From assembly GCA_030539285.1 (NCBI GenBank), contig JAUNSH010000005.1, positions 1 to 64,000 of the forward strand: a stretch of DNA of 64,000 nucleotides. Direction: 5' to 3'. A model generated the notes under the pieces. It was not told the origin of the DNA. It worked only from the letters and a program-made list of their open reading frames with translations, and did not search any database. Positions 40,566 through 48,920 of this stretch are shown here, one piece after another. Position 1 is the first letter of the stretch. Each line of letters begins with the position of its first letter. A program made the position numbers and the translations under genes. The stretch is from Eubacteriales bacterium (GTDB lineage: Bacteria > Bacillota > Clostridia > Oscillospirales > Oscillospiraceae).

Positions 40566-41261
40566 ATGATTCGCAGAATTATTGAAATTGATGAGGAAAA
40601 ATGCAACGGCTGCGGTGCCTGTGCGGCTGCCTGCCACGAGGGGGCCATCGCCATGGTGGACGGCAAGGCAAAGCTCATGCGGGATGACTACTGCGACGGA
40701 CTGGGGGACTGCCTGCCCGCCTGCCCCACGGGGGCCATCTCCTTTGTGGAGCGGGAAGCAGCGGCCTATGACGAGGCTGCTGTGCTGGCAGCCAAGGCAA
40801 AGAAAGCCGAGGTTCTGCCTTGCGGCTGTCCTGGTACCCAGGCCAAGGCCATTCATCACGCACAGGAGGTCCCGGCCAGCGCCCCTCAACCTTCCCAGCT
40901 GAGCCAGTGGCCTGTGCAGATCAAGCTGGTGCCCGTGAAGGCACCATGGTTTGACGGGTCAAAGCTGCTGGTGGCCGCTGACTGCACCGCCTATGCCTAC
41001 GCGAATTTCCATCAGGATTTTATTCGTGGGCATATCACTTTGGTGGGCTGCCCCAAACTGGACGTCGTAGACTATTCAGAAAAGCTGGGGGAGATTCTGA
41101 AAAACAACGATATTCGCAGCGTCACGGTAGTCCGCATGGAGGTGCCCTGCTGCGGCGGGCTGGAGAACGCCGTGAAGAAGGCCCTGCAAAACAGCGGTAA
41201 GCTGATTCCGTGGAATGTGGTCACCATTTCCACCGACGGCAGAATTCTCGACAGAACGTAA
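40566..41261 (+). CDS. Ferredoxin-domain protein (2x[4Fe-4S])
   Basis: A 231-residue iron-sulfur protein. CNGCGACAAACHEGA (about 14-28) and CDGLGDCLPACPTGA (about 43-57) form a bacterial-type ferredoxin domain; the second motif is the spaced variant. The remaining 160 residues hold CGCPG (about 83-87), a DCTAYAYANFH stretch, VGCPKLD and CCGGLENAV, possible further ligands. Such proteins are usually encoded next to Crp/Fnr regulators and hydroxylamine reductase in Clostridia. ATG 40566 has AGGAGGA 7 nt upstream; ATG 40560 would be too close. Confidence 0.88.
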   Translation: MIRRIIEIDEEKCNGCGACAAACHEGAIAMVDGKAKLMRDDYCDGLGDCLPACPTGAISFVEREAAAYDEAAVLAAKAKKAEVLPCGCPGTQAKAIHHAQEVPASAPQPSQLSQWPVQIKLVPVKAPWFDGSKLLVAADCTAYAYANFHQDFIRGHITLVGCPKLDVVDYSEKLGEILKNNDIRSVTVVRMEVPCCGGLENAVKKALQNSGKLIPWNVVTISTDGRILDRT

Positions 41262-41265
41262 TTGG

Positions 41266-41302
41266 AAACCCACCGGAGTTCCTTCTGGACACCGGTGGGT
41301 TT
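41266..41302 (+). terminator. Terminator after the ferredoxin-domain gene
   Basis: 11-bp perfect arms AAACCCACCGG (41266-41276) and CCGGTGGGTTT (41292-41302). It starts 4 bp after the stop. A TATAAT-like TATAATA just downstream (41309-41315) may serve the next gene. Confidence 0.75.
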
Positions 41303-41335
41303 GTGCTGTATAATAAGGAAAAAGGAGGGTGCCCT

Positions 41336-41749
41336 ATGGTGAAAGAACTGATGCATGACCCTATTTTCCTCGGGAGGAAGTCGGCTCCTGCCGCTAAGGA
41401 GGACTTGCAGACCGCACAGGATCTGCTGGACACGCTGACCGCTCACAAGGATACCTGCGTGGGCATGGCAGCGAATATGATCGGTGTCTGCAAGAGGATC
41501 ATCGCCTTTGACAACGCCGGGACCTATATGATCATGCTGAACCCGGAGATCGTGAAGCAGGCGGGGGAGTACGAGACTGAGGAGAGCTGCCTGTCCCTGC
41601 TGGGCGGGCCGCGAAAAACCAAGCGGTACGAAAAAATCAAGGTGCGGTATGAGACACTGGACTTTCAGACAAGACTGAAAACCTTCACCGGCTGGACGGC
41701 CCAAATCATCCAGCACGAGATCGACCACTGCAACGGTATTCTGATTTGA
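41336..41749 (+). CDS. def: Peptide deformylase, divergent
   Basis: A 137-residue metalloenzyme that removes the formyl group from nascent proteins. Motif 1 is VGMAANMIG (about 43-51, for GxGLAAxQ), motif 2 EESCLSL (about 82-88, for EGCLS) with the metal-binding Cys, motif 3 QHEIDH (about 125-130). Gln of motif 1 is replaced by Met or Ile and Gly of motif 2 by Ser, marking the divergent short class of Clostridia. AAAGGAGGGTGCCCT precedes the ATG. Confidence 0.9.
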   Translation: MVKELMHDPIFLGRKSAPAAKEDLQTAQDLLDTLTAHKDTCVGMAANMIGVCKRIIAFDNAGTYMIMLNPEIVKQAGEYETEESCLSLLGGPRKTKRYEKIKVRYETLDFQTRLKTFTGWTAQIIQHEIDHCNGILI

Positions 41750-41771
41750 GGGAAAAGGAAGGGACATTTCT

Positions 41772-42317
41772 ATGTACGAGGAAATCAAGACGCAGGCCCG
41801 TCAGGCGGTTACGGAGCTTTTGGAGCAGGCGAAGCTGAAGCCCGGCGCCCTGCTGGTCATCGGCTGCTCCTCCAGCGAAATTGTGGGAAGCCGCATCGGC
41901 AAAGGCTCCAGTGAGGAGGCTGCAAAGGCAGCGTTCGAGGGGATCTACCCGGTGCTGAAGGAGCATGGCATTTTTCTGGCGGTCCAGTGCTGTGAGCATC
42001 TGAACCGGGCGCTGATTCTGGAGCGGGAGGCCACGGAGCTGCGGGGCTATGAGATCGTCAACGTGAAGCCCCAGCCAAAGGCTGGCGGCTGGTTCGCCGT
42101 CACTGCATGGAACGCTTTTTCAGACCCTGTGGCGGTGGAGACCATCCGGGCCGACGCGGGGATGGACATTGGCGGCACCCTGATCGGGATGCACCTGAAA
42201 GCGGTAGCTGTGCCGGTGCGCACCAGCGTCAGTAAGATCGGCGAAGCGATTGTCCTCTTTGCCCGCACCCGGCCCAAGTATATTGGCGGCCCCCGGGCGG
42301 TTTATCAGGATATGTAA
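41772..42317 (+). CDS. TIGR01440/DUF436 family protein
   Basis: A 181-residue cytosolic protein matching the DUF436 family: LVIGCSSSEIVGSRIGKGSSEE (about 32-53), FLAVQCCEHLNRAL, EREATELRG and the C-terminal RPKYIGGPRAVY. Function in the family is not established. It starts 22 bp after the deformylase stop, with AAAAGGAAGGGAC upstream, so the two are probably cotranscribed. Confidence 0.92.
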   Translation: MYEEIKTQARQAVTELLEQAKLKPGALLVIGCSSSEIVGSRIGKGSSEEAAKAAFEGIYPVLKEHGIFLAVQCCEHLNRALILEREATELRGYEIVNVKPQPKAGGWFAVTAWNAFSDPVAVETIRADAGMDIGGTLIGMHLKAVAVPVRTSVSKIGEAIVLFARTRPKYIGGPRAVYQDM

Positions 42318-42322
42318 TGGAA

Positions 42323-42351
42323 AATGGACTGGCTTTCAAAGTCAGTCCATT
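42323..42351. terminator. Convergent terminator after DUF436 gene
   Basis: 9-bp perfect arms AATGGACTG (42323-42331) and CAGTCCATT (42343-42351), followed by CTTTC. It separates the DUF436 gene from the convergent PIG-L gene that ends at 42355. Confidence 0.7.
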
Positions 42352-42354
42352 CTT

Positions 42355-43119
42355 TCAATCTGCTTCCGGCAGGCAGTGCATCTGGGTCTGGCCCAGCACC
42401 CGGAAGCCCTCTGCCTGCCCTTTCAGGCTGCGGATGCCGAAATCCAAAGCCCGAAGCTTGAGATACAGACGGATACTCCTTGCCCCGGCACAGTCCGGTG
42501 GGAACTGGCTTTTGTGGCAGGAAAACACAGCGTCCAGCTGCTTTTGCAGATGCCCCCGGGTGGACACAAATCGGTTGGGGCGGGCGGTCATGTAGTAGGC
42601 CAGTGCCTGAATCTGCACGGATTTTGTGCCATACTGCTCCATGATCCCGCTGTTGGAGGAAAGGTAAGCCAGTCTGCGGACGGCCTGCCCCACATTCAGG
42701 TGGTCCACATGACATTCGCTGTCAACGCAGGGATCCGGGGCGAAGATGGCCTGGGGCTGAACCTGCCCGATCACCTGTGCAATACCATGGAACAGTTCCT
42801 CCTGAGAATAAAATCCGCCGTCAGAAAGTCCCAGAAACCGCACATCCGTGACACCCAGCAGCCCGGCAGACCGCCGGGCTTCTTCTTTGCGCACCGCCGC
42901 CAGCTCCAACCCCCGGAGGGTGGTATTTTCATCGCCATAGCGGCCGTCGGTGCAAATCAGAAAGGTGACCTGTTTGCCAAGGGAAACCAGCCGGGACACA
43001 GTGGCTCCCGCGCCGATCTCAATGTCGTCCGGGTGAGGGCCAACGAACAGATAGCGGTCAAAGCGCTCCAAATCCGGAAGTGGCGCGGCAAAGCGCAGGG
43101 CAAGTTTTGTCAGACTCAT
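42355..43119 (-). CDS. PIG-L family deacetylase
   Basis: A 254-residue LmbE/PIG-L metal-dependent deacetylase. GPHPDDIEIG (about 28-37) supplies zinc ligands and the catalytic Asp, and HVDHLNVG (about 121-128) the third His. These enzymes remove N-acetyl groups from sugar conjugates such as GlcNAc-PI or bacillithiol precursors. Its start overlaps the upstream GPH transporter by 4 bases, so an imported glycoside or amino-sugar derivative is a plausible substrate (inference). Confidence 0.92.
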   Translation of the reverse strand: MSLTKLALRFAAPLPDLERFDRYLFVGPHPDDIEIGAGATVSRLVSLGKQVTFLICTDGRYGDENTTLRGLELAAVRKEEARRSAGLLGVTDVRFLGLSDGGFYSQEELFHGIAQVIGQVQPQAIFAPDPCVDSECHVDHLNVGQAVRRLAYLSSNSGIMEQYGTKSVQIQALAYYMTARPNRFVSTRGHLQKQLDAVFSCHKSQFPPDCAGARSIRLYLKLRALDFGIRSLKGQAEGFRVLGQTQMHCLPEAD

Positions 43120-44597
43120 ACTGCCTGCCCCTTTCGCTGTGCCAGCTCCTGGCAGATCTCCTCGTAACGGTCCTCATCCAGCGTGTAGTGCTTCCGATAG
43201 ATCAGATAGGAGATCAGCATCAGAAGGAAGGGCAGGACGGTGAAGGACAGGAACAAACCGTGGGTCTGCCAGGGCTGCACCGTGGCGAGGACACCCTCGA
43301 TGGAGGAGAGCTTTTGGGCTTCTGTGATGGTGCCCAGCGCGGCGGCGTTTTCCAGCTGGGAGATCTGGTTGGTGCAGGCGGTGACCCGGAACACCAGATA
43401 GGACAGCGACGTGACCGCCACGATCAGAGCGGAACCCAGCTTGGTCAGGAAGGGCCGCAGGGAGGTGATGATGGCCTCGTCCCGGACGCCGTGAAGGTAC
43501 TCGTTGTACTCCACCGTGTTGATAATGGAGATCATCATGATCAGATAGAAGCTGTACTGTCCGAAGTTGGCGAACATATTGAACAGGGTAATGGCCCAGA
43601 ACCGGGCGGTGGAATTGGCGATCAGGAACCCGGAGAGAATGGTCAGGGCGTAGCCTGCGGCGGAGATCATCAGCATCCCCTTCATCAGCTTTTTCCTCTG
43701 GATCCGGCGGCTGATGGCGGGGTAGGCTGCCATCAGCACGGCGGTTGCCAGCATACCAACGGTGTTGAAAATGGAGTACAGCCCGCCGCTGTAGCCAAAG
43801 TCCAGATAGACATAGGTGGAAGCCAATCCGCCCACCGCAAGGCCGTTACCAATCTGGTGGATCAGGAAGGAGGCCGCGATCCAGCGCAGCTGGTCGTTGC
43901 CGGTGATGGTTTTCCAAATACGCTTGAAGCTGATGGGGGTGGGCGCCTGAGTCTGCGCGGCGGGCTGCTCCCGGACGCCGAAAATGGTGAAGCACAAAAA
44001 CAGCGGGGAAAGAATGCTGATGATTATGGCAATGCGTCCGTAGGCCGTCATGGCGTTGCCGCCCAGGGCCATGGAGCCGGTGGTGAACATGGGGATCAGC
44101 ATGGCGGCGAGGGTTCCGCCGATGCCAGCGCAGAGGGTGGCCCGGCTGGTGAACTGGTTGCGGGCGTTGGCGTCGGAGCTGAGGGCGGCGACCATGCCCC
44201 AGTAGGAGATGTCGTGCATGGTGTAGGCGATGGAGTGGAGGAAGTACATAATGCCGAAAAACACGATGAAGCTCCAGCCTTGCAGTGAGGTATTGAAGGT
44301 GGCGGTGACCACCGCGGAGGTGGACAGAATGCCGATGGCCAGCCAGGGCTTGAACTTGCCGAACCGGGTGCGGGTGCGCTCGATGATGTTACCCATGATG
44401 GGGTCATTCAGGCCGTCGAATACCCGGGCTGCCACCATGATGACCGTGACAGCGCTGAGCTGGGCGGCACTGAGCTGCCGGGTGAACAGTATGTAGGTCA
44501 GAAGGAAATTGGTAAACAGTGCGTAGGTCGCGTCCCGGCCAATGGTGCCCAGAGGGAACATCCAGAGGTTGCGGCGGTTGCGTTTTTGTTCATCCAT
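43116..44597 (-). CDS. GPH-type sugar:cation symporter (MFS)
   Basis: A 493-residue, 12-helix transporter of the glycoside-pentoside-hexuronide family. LWMFPLGTIGRDATYALFTNF (split at about 11-31), RVFDGLNDPIMGNIIERTRTRFGKFKPW (about 58-85) and the central QTQAPTPISFKRIWKTI loop are family hallmarks. It should import a glycoside, pentoside or uronide with H+ or Na+. It forms an operon with the PIG-L deacetylase. ATG 44597 is preceded by GGGAGG. Confidence 0.93.
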   Translation of the reverse strand: MDEQKRNRRNLWMFPLGTIGRDATYALFTNFLLTYILFTRQLSAAQLSAVTVIMVAARVFDGLNDPIMGNIIERTRTRFGKFKPWLAIGILSTSAVVTATFNTSLQGWSFIVFFGIMYFLHSIAYTMHDISYWGMVAALSSDANARNQFTSRATLCAGIGGTLAAMLIPMFTTGSMALGGNAMTAYGRIAIIISILSPLFLCFTIFGVREQPAAQTQAPTPISFKRIWKTITGNDQLRWIAASFLIHQIGNGLAVGGLASTYVYLDFGYSGGLYSIFNTVGMLATAVLMAAYPAISRRIQRKKLMKGMLMISAAGYALTILSGFLIANSTARFWAITLFNMFANFGQYSFYLIMMISIINTVEYNEYLHGVRDEAIITSLRPFLTKLGSALIVAVTSLSYLVFRVTACTNQISQLENAAALGTITEAQKLSSIEGVLATVQPWQTHGLFLSFTVLPFLLMLISYLIYRKHYTLDEDRYEEICQELAQRKGQAV

Positions 44598-44627
44598 GGT
44601 GTAAAACCTCCCTGCTTGAGTTAAAAT

Positions 44628-44656
44628 ATTGTAGCATTCCTTCGACGGCGTGACAA
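44628..44656 (-). promoter_or_regulatory. Promoter of the GPH transporter operon
   Basis: On the minus strand TTGTCA (plus 44651-44656), 17-bp spacer and TACAAT (plus 44628-44633), 31 bp upstream of the ATG. Confidence 0.8.
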
Positions 44657-44869
44657 TCCTTTCTGCTGCCGGGGATGTTCTTTTGTAGGTATTGTGAAAA
44701 AAGCTTGGACATTTTTGTGAGATTTTACTAAAATGACGCTTCGGAAAGAAGGGCTGTCATTTCTGCAACGGGATTTGGACGGAAATGCACAGATAACGAT
44801 ATCTATGGGGAGAACCTGCCTATATTTGCATAATCGTCACGCAGAAAATGCAAAAAATAAAATGAATTG
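44657..44869. other. Intergenic centre between divergent GPH and dipeptidase promoters
   Basis: AT-rich, no ORF. A weak inverted repeat (AAATGAC near 44732 and GTCATTT near 44756) is the only structure seen. The whole gap between the two genes is 354 bp and mostly accounted for by the two promoters. Confidence 0.4.
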
Positions 44870-44898
44870 TTGACAAGCCGCCGGGAATTTGATATCAT
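44870..44898 (+). promoter_or_regulatory. Promoter of the dipeptidase operon
   Basis: TTGACA (44870-44875), 17-bp spacer, TATCAT (44893-44898), about 54 bp upstream of the ATG. Confidence 0.85.
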
Positions 44899-44951
44899 AA
44901 AACTATTATTCTGCTCCGGGTAAGGGGCACGGGGCTTTCAGGAGGTCAGCT

Positions 44952-46322
44952 ATGGAATTAAAGGAATGTGTCAAACAGCTGGAGCCGTCTATGCTCAAGT
45001 GCCTGCAGGAAAATCTTCGGATTCCCAGCGTACAGGGAGAGCCGGAGCCGGGAATGCCTTACGGCAGCGAGGTCCGCAGAAGTCTGGATCATTTACTGGC
45101 GGCGGCGGAGGCCCTGGGTTTTCTCACGGTGAATATGGACGGGCAGCTGGGCTGGTGTGAATACGGCACCGGCGAGGAAATGGTGGCTGTGCTGGGCCAT
45201 TTGGATGTGGTGCCCGCCGGGGACGACTGGAGCTTCGACCCCTGGGGCGGTGAGATCAAAGACGGACGGATCTTCGGACGGGGCACCATGGATGATAAAG
45301 GACCCTCTGTTGCGGCCTTGTTCGCCTTGGCGGCTCTGCGGGATTCCGGCCTGCCTATCCGCCGCCGAATTCGGGTGCTCTGGGGCTGCAACGAGGAAAG
45401 TGGCTCCGCCGATATGAAATATTACCTTGCCCATAATGGGGAAATTCCTGTGATGGGCTTTACTCCTGACGGAGAGTACCCGGTGATCAACGGCGAGAAG
45501 GGCATTATCAACGTGACCTATGAGAAGAAGCTGGACCGGGTAGGGGATCTGCAGCTGATTTCCCTCTACGGCGGCACGGCCCCCAATGTGGTGCCCTCCT
45601 CCGCCTGCGCCAAGCTTTCCTGTTCTCAGGAGCTGGCTCAGCGGTTGTCCAAGCTGCAAGCGCCCAAGCTGCGCTATACCGCTACCGAATATGGCCTGTT
45701 CGTGGAAGCCGAGGGCACCAGTGCCCACGGAAGCACCCCGGAGCTGGGAGAAAACGCCATCGGACGGCTGCTGCTGGCGCTGGATACCCTGCCTTTGGAA
45801 GGCGACACAAAGAATGCCATCCATTTCCTGGCGGAAACCCTGGGCATGGAAACCGACGGCACGTCGGCGGGCATCGCGATTTCTGACGAGGTTTCCGGCA
45901 AGCTGACCCTGAACTGGGGTACCCTGAATATTGAAAACGGCAGCCTGCAAATGAAGATCAACTACCGCTATCCCGTGACCAAGTCCTACGACGACTGCGC
46001 GCCTATTCTGGACGCGAAATTTGCCGCCGCCGGCTTCACCAAAGCCGCTGAGCTGCACAAGGCAAAGCTCTACGTCCCTGAGGACAGCGAGCTGGTGCGG
46101 ACACTGATGAAGGTGTACCGGGAGCAGACGGGGCTGGAAGGAACGCCCAAATCCATCGGTGGCGGCACTTATGCCAAGAGCCTGCCCAATATCGTGGCCT
46201 TTGGCCCGATTTTCCCCGGCGACGAGATCCGGGAGCATAAGCCCGACGAATTTCTGGAGCTTTCCCGGCTGATGGAAAACACACAGATCATCGCCGCGGC
46301 TATGTATGAGATGGCGAAATAA
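44952..46322 (+). CDS. pepV: M20 family dipeptidase (PepV/Sapep-like)
   Basis: A 456-residue di-zinc metallopeptidase. LGHLDVVPAGDDW (about 80-92) has the first His and Asp, MDDKGP (about 115-120) the bridging Asp, GCNEESGS (about 148-155) the catalytic Glu pair, GFTPDGEYPV further ligand, and GGGTYAKSLPN near the C-terminus the last His-side region. The lid domain lies about 190-330. It cleaves dipeptides in the cytosol. It is followed by a dipeptide epimerase and a DUF819 membrane protein. Confidence 0.94.
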   Translation: MELKECVKQLEPSMLKCLQENLRIPSVQGEPEPGMPYGSEVRRSLDHLLAAAEALGFLTVNMDGQLGWCEYGTGEEMVAVLGHLDVVPAGDDWSFDPWGGEIKDGRIFGRGTMDDKGPSVAALFALAALRDSGLPIRRRIRVLWGCNEESGSADMKYYLAHNGEIPVMGFTPDGEYPVINGEKGIINVTYEKKLDRVGDLQLISLYGGTAPNVVPSSACAKLSCSQELAQRLSKLQAPKLRYTATEYGLFVEAEGTSAHGSTPELGENAIGRLLLALDTLPLEGDTKNAIHFLAETLGMETDGTSAGIAISDEVSGKLTLNWGTLNIENGSLQMKINYRYPVTKSYDDCAPILDAKFAAAGFTKAAELHKAKLYVPEDSELVRTLMKVYREQTGLEGTPKSIGGGTYAKSLPNIVAFGPIFPGDEIREHKPDEFLELSRLMENTQIIAAAMYEMAK

Positions 46323-46337
46323 GGAAGGAGCGTTCCT

Positions 46338-47435
46338 ATGAAAATTACAAAGGTTCGTCTGGGCCGGATCTCCGTCCCTCTGCGTACCCCCTTTAAGACG
46401 GCCCTGCGCAGCGTTAATTCCGTGGAGGATGTGATCGTCGAAATTCACACCGACTGCGGCGCGGTGGGCTATGGCGAAGCCCCTCCCACCGGGGCCATCA
46501 CCGGCGATACCACCGGTGCCATCATCGGCGCCATTCAGGACCACATCGCCAAGACCATCGTGGGAAAAGATGTGGATGAATTTGAGCCGCTGCTGCAATC
46601 CGTGCAGAAGTGCATCGTGGGCAACACCAGCGCCAAGGCCGCTGTGGATATGGCCCTGTGGGACCTGTACGGCCAGCTGTACAAGATCCCTGTCTACAAG
46701 CTTATGGGCGGCGGACGCAAAAAAATCGTGACGGACATCACCATCTCCGTCAACGACCCGGAGACCATGGTGAAGGATGCCCTTATTGCCATTGACCGGG
46801 GCTACGACTGCCTGAAAATGAAGGTAGGCGTGAACCCCGAGCTGGATGTGGCACGACTGGCGGCAGTCCGGGGGGCCGTGGGCAAGGATGTGGTCATCCG
46901 CATCGATGCCAATCAGGCCTGGCAGCCCAAGGAAGCTGTCAAAATTCTGAATAAGATGCAGGAGCAGGGGCTGGACATCGAGCTGGTGGAGCAGCCCGTC
47001 AAGGCCCACGACTTTGAGGGCCTGAAGTACGTCACTGAGCGCAGCTACGTGCCCGTTCTGGCGGACGAGGCGGTGTTCTCTCCCGAGGATGCCATGACCA
47101 TCATGAAAATGGGCGCGGCTGACCTGATTAACATCAAGCTCATGAAGTGCGGTGGTCTTTATAACGCATTGAAGATCGCCTCCGCCGCCGAGGTCTTCGG
47201 CGTGGAGTGCATGATCGGTTGTATGCTGGAAGCCAAGATATCCGTCAACGCCGCCGTGCATTTGAGCTGCGCAAAGAACATCATCACCAAGGTGGATCTG
47301 GACGGCCCGGTGCTGTGCAGCGAGGACCCGATTTTGGGCGGCGCGGTGTTCAACGAGAAGGAGATCACTGTTTCTGACGCTCCCGGCCTGGGCATTCTGG
47401 GCATCGAGGAAGGAAGGATCACCTACATCGACTGA
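46338..47435 (+). CDS. Dipeptide epimerase (enolase superfamily)
   Basis: A 365-residue barrel enzyme of the L-Ala-D/L-Glu epimerase type. Active-site parts are in order: the TPFKTA loop (about 16-21), CLKMKVG with the KxK acid/base pair (about 158-164), IDANQAW (first metal Asp), VEQPV (Glu), LADEAV (Asp) and NIKLMKCGG with the opposite Lys (about 265). Such enzymes convert L-Ala-D-Glu, a murein peptide fragment, into L-Ala-L-Glu, which a dipeptidase such as the neighbouring PepV can then cleave. Substrate is inferred from family and context. Confidence 0.92.
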   Translation: MKITKVRLGRISVPLRTPFKTALRSVNSVEDVIVEIHTDCGAVGYGEAPPTGAITGDTTGAIIGAIQDHIAKTIVGKDVDEFEPLLQSVQKCIVGNTSAKAAVDMALWDLYGQLYKIPVYKLMGGGRKKIVTDITISVNDPETMVKDALIAIDRGYDCLKMKVGVNPELDVARLAAVRGAVGKDVVIRIDANQAWQPKEAVKILNKMQEQGLDIELVEQPVKAHDFEGLKYVTERSYVPVLADEAVFSPEDAMTIMKMGAADLINIKLMKCGGLYNALKIASAAEVFGVECMIGCMLEAKISVNAAVHLSCAKNIITKVDLDGPVLCSEDPILGGAVFNEKEITVSDAPGLGILGIEEGRITYID

Positions 47436-47537
47436 CCCCATCAACTGCGGAAGTGCCGGAGCGGTGAGATCCTTCGGGATAGCAGCCAAAGCCCTCGGGG
47501 GTTTCCGAAAGAATAAAAGTGAAAAGGAAGGATTACT

Positions 47538-48701
47538 ATGATTACCAACGGCTTTACTTACATAGCGGTTCTGCTGCTGCTGGCGGCGGTTCTGGTAACA
47601 CTGGAAAAGAGCACCGGTTGGAAGTTCTTTAAGTTCATCCCCGCAGTGGTCCTGCTGTACCTGCTGTCCATGGTGCTGTGCACTCTGGGCGTGTGGGACA
47701 TGGCGGAGACCAAGCCCGCCTACAGCGCACTGAAAAACAGCATGACCTACGCCATGATCTTTACCATGCTGCTGCGCTGCGACATCCGTAAGATCATCAA
47801 GCTGGGACCCAAGATGCTGCTGGGCTTCTTCACCGCCGCCATCACCATCATGATCGGCTTCGTTGTTGCGTTCCTGCTGATGAAGGGCGTCATCGGCTCC
47901 GATGCCTGGATGGGCCTGGGTGCTCTGTGCGGCAGCTGGCTGGGCGGCTCCGGCAACATGGTTGCTGTGCAGGCGGCTCTCGACATCAGCGAGGCAGACA
48001 TGGGCTACGCCCTGGTCATTGACTCCATCGACTACTCCCTGTGGGTCATGTTCCTGCTGTGGGCCATTCAGCTGGCCCCCAAGTTCAACAAGTGGACCAA
48101 GGCCGACACCAAGCTGCTGGACGAGGTTTCCACCAAGCTGGCGGACGATGCCAAGCTGAACAACAAGCCCATCACCTTCCAGAGCATGATCCTGATCATC
48201 GGCGTGGCCCTGACTGTCTCCGCCGTGGGCCAGAACGTGGGCGCGTTCCTGAACGGTTCCCTGTCCTTCCTGGACAAGGCCACGTGGACGGTCCTGTTCA
48301 TCACCGTGCTGGGTCTGGTGGCTGCCGTGTCTCCTCTGGGCAAGGTCGCCGGCTCTGCTGAAGTCTCTAACCTGCTGCTGTACACCGTTATCGCCCTGCT
48401 TGCTTCCCGTGCAAGCCTGCTGGAGCTGGCGGACGCTCCCGCCTGGATCCTCACCGGCTTCATCATTCTGGCTATCCACGGTGTTTTGCTGCTGTTGTTC
48501 AGCAAGCTGTTCAAGCTGGATATGTTCACAGCTGCCGTGGCGTCTCTGGCCAACATCGGCGGCACCGCCTCCGCTCCCGTGCTGGCTGGCTCCTACGCCG
48601 GTTCTCTGGTGCCCGTGGGTATCCTGATGGCTCTGCTGGGCTACGTCATCGGCACCCCCTGCGGCATTCTGGTGGCGAACATCATGAAGATGCTGGCATA
48701 A
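47538..48701 (+). CDS. DUF819 family membrane protein
   Basis: A 387-residue protein with about 10-11 hydrophobic helices. LGALCGSWLGGSGNMVAVQAAL (in two parts, about 128-149) and SLANIGGTASAPVLAGSYAGSLVPVGILMALLGY (about 335-368) are inverted-repeat-like glycine-rich segments as in YjcL/DUF819 proteins, resembling anion or amino acid exporters/importers. Genes of this family often accompany dipeptide epimerases, so transport of dipeptides or amino acids is a fair guess. Confidence 0.88.
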   Translation: MITNGFTYIAVLLLLAAVLVTLEKSTGWKFFKFIPAVVLLYLLSMVLCTLGVWDMAETKPAYSALKNSMTYAMIFTMLLRCDIRKIIKLGPKMLLGFFTAAITIMIGFVVAFLLMKGVIGSDAWMGLGALCGSWLGGSGNMVAVQAALDISEADMGYALVIDSIDYSLWVMFLLWAIQLAPKFNKWTKADTKLLDEVSTKLADDAKLNNKPITFQSMILIIGVALTVSAVGQNVGAFLNGSLSFLDKATWTVLFITVLGLVAAVSPLGKVAGSAEVSNLLLYTVIALLASRASLLELADAPAWILTGFIILAIHGVLLLLFSKLFKLDMFTAAVASLANIGGTASAPVLAGSYAGSLVPVGILMALLGYVIGTPCGILVANIMKMLA

Positions 48702-48717
48702 CCCTTTTGAACAAAAA

Positions 48718-48751
48718 AACTTCCCGTCCTGCTGCGGACGGGAAGTTTTTT
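48718..48751 (+). terminator. Strong intrinsic terminator after DUF819 gene
   Basis: 12-bp perfect arms 48718-48729 and 48736-48747 with a 6-nt loop and TTTTTT. Closes the dipeptidase operon. Confidence 0.93.
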
Positions 48752-48764
48752 GCATATTCGGGAG

Positions 48765-48800
48765 CTGAATTGACAGTTGTCAACTGTCGATTGTCAATTG
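48765..48800. repeat. TTGACAGTTGT-type inverted repeat
   Basis: TGAATTGACAGTTGT is followed by the near-complementary CAACTGTCGATTGTCAATTG. The first 15 bases recur at 50261-50275. Probably a fragment of a dispersed intergenic repeat. Confidence 0.55.
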
Positions 48801-48920
48801 TTCATTTCCGCCGCAGCGGAATCTTTATAAAACCTTAACACCCGCCGGGGCGTCCTTAACACCCTTTTTATGTCGAATCCTCTATGATAGTGTCACAATC
48901 AAGGGTAAGGGGGCCGGGCC

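Noticed and set aside
43080..44288. 402-codon plus-strand frame opposite the GPH transporter
   Set aside because: Gly/Gln/His-rich repetitive translation typical of an antisense shadow; the minus-strand gene is clear.
45093..48755. 1220-codon open frame on the minus strand
   Set aside because: It lies opposite three well-supported genes (dipeptidase, epimerase, DUF819). Its composition (runs of H, Q, G, D) is what the complementary strand of GC-rich coding DNA gives, and it resembles no protein.
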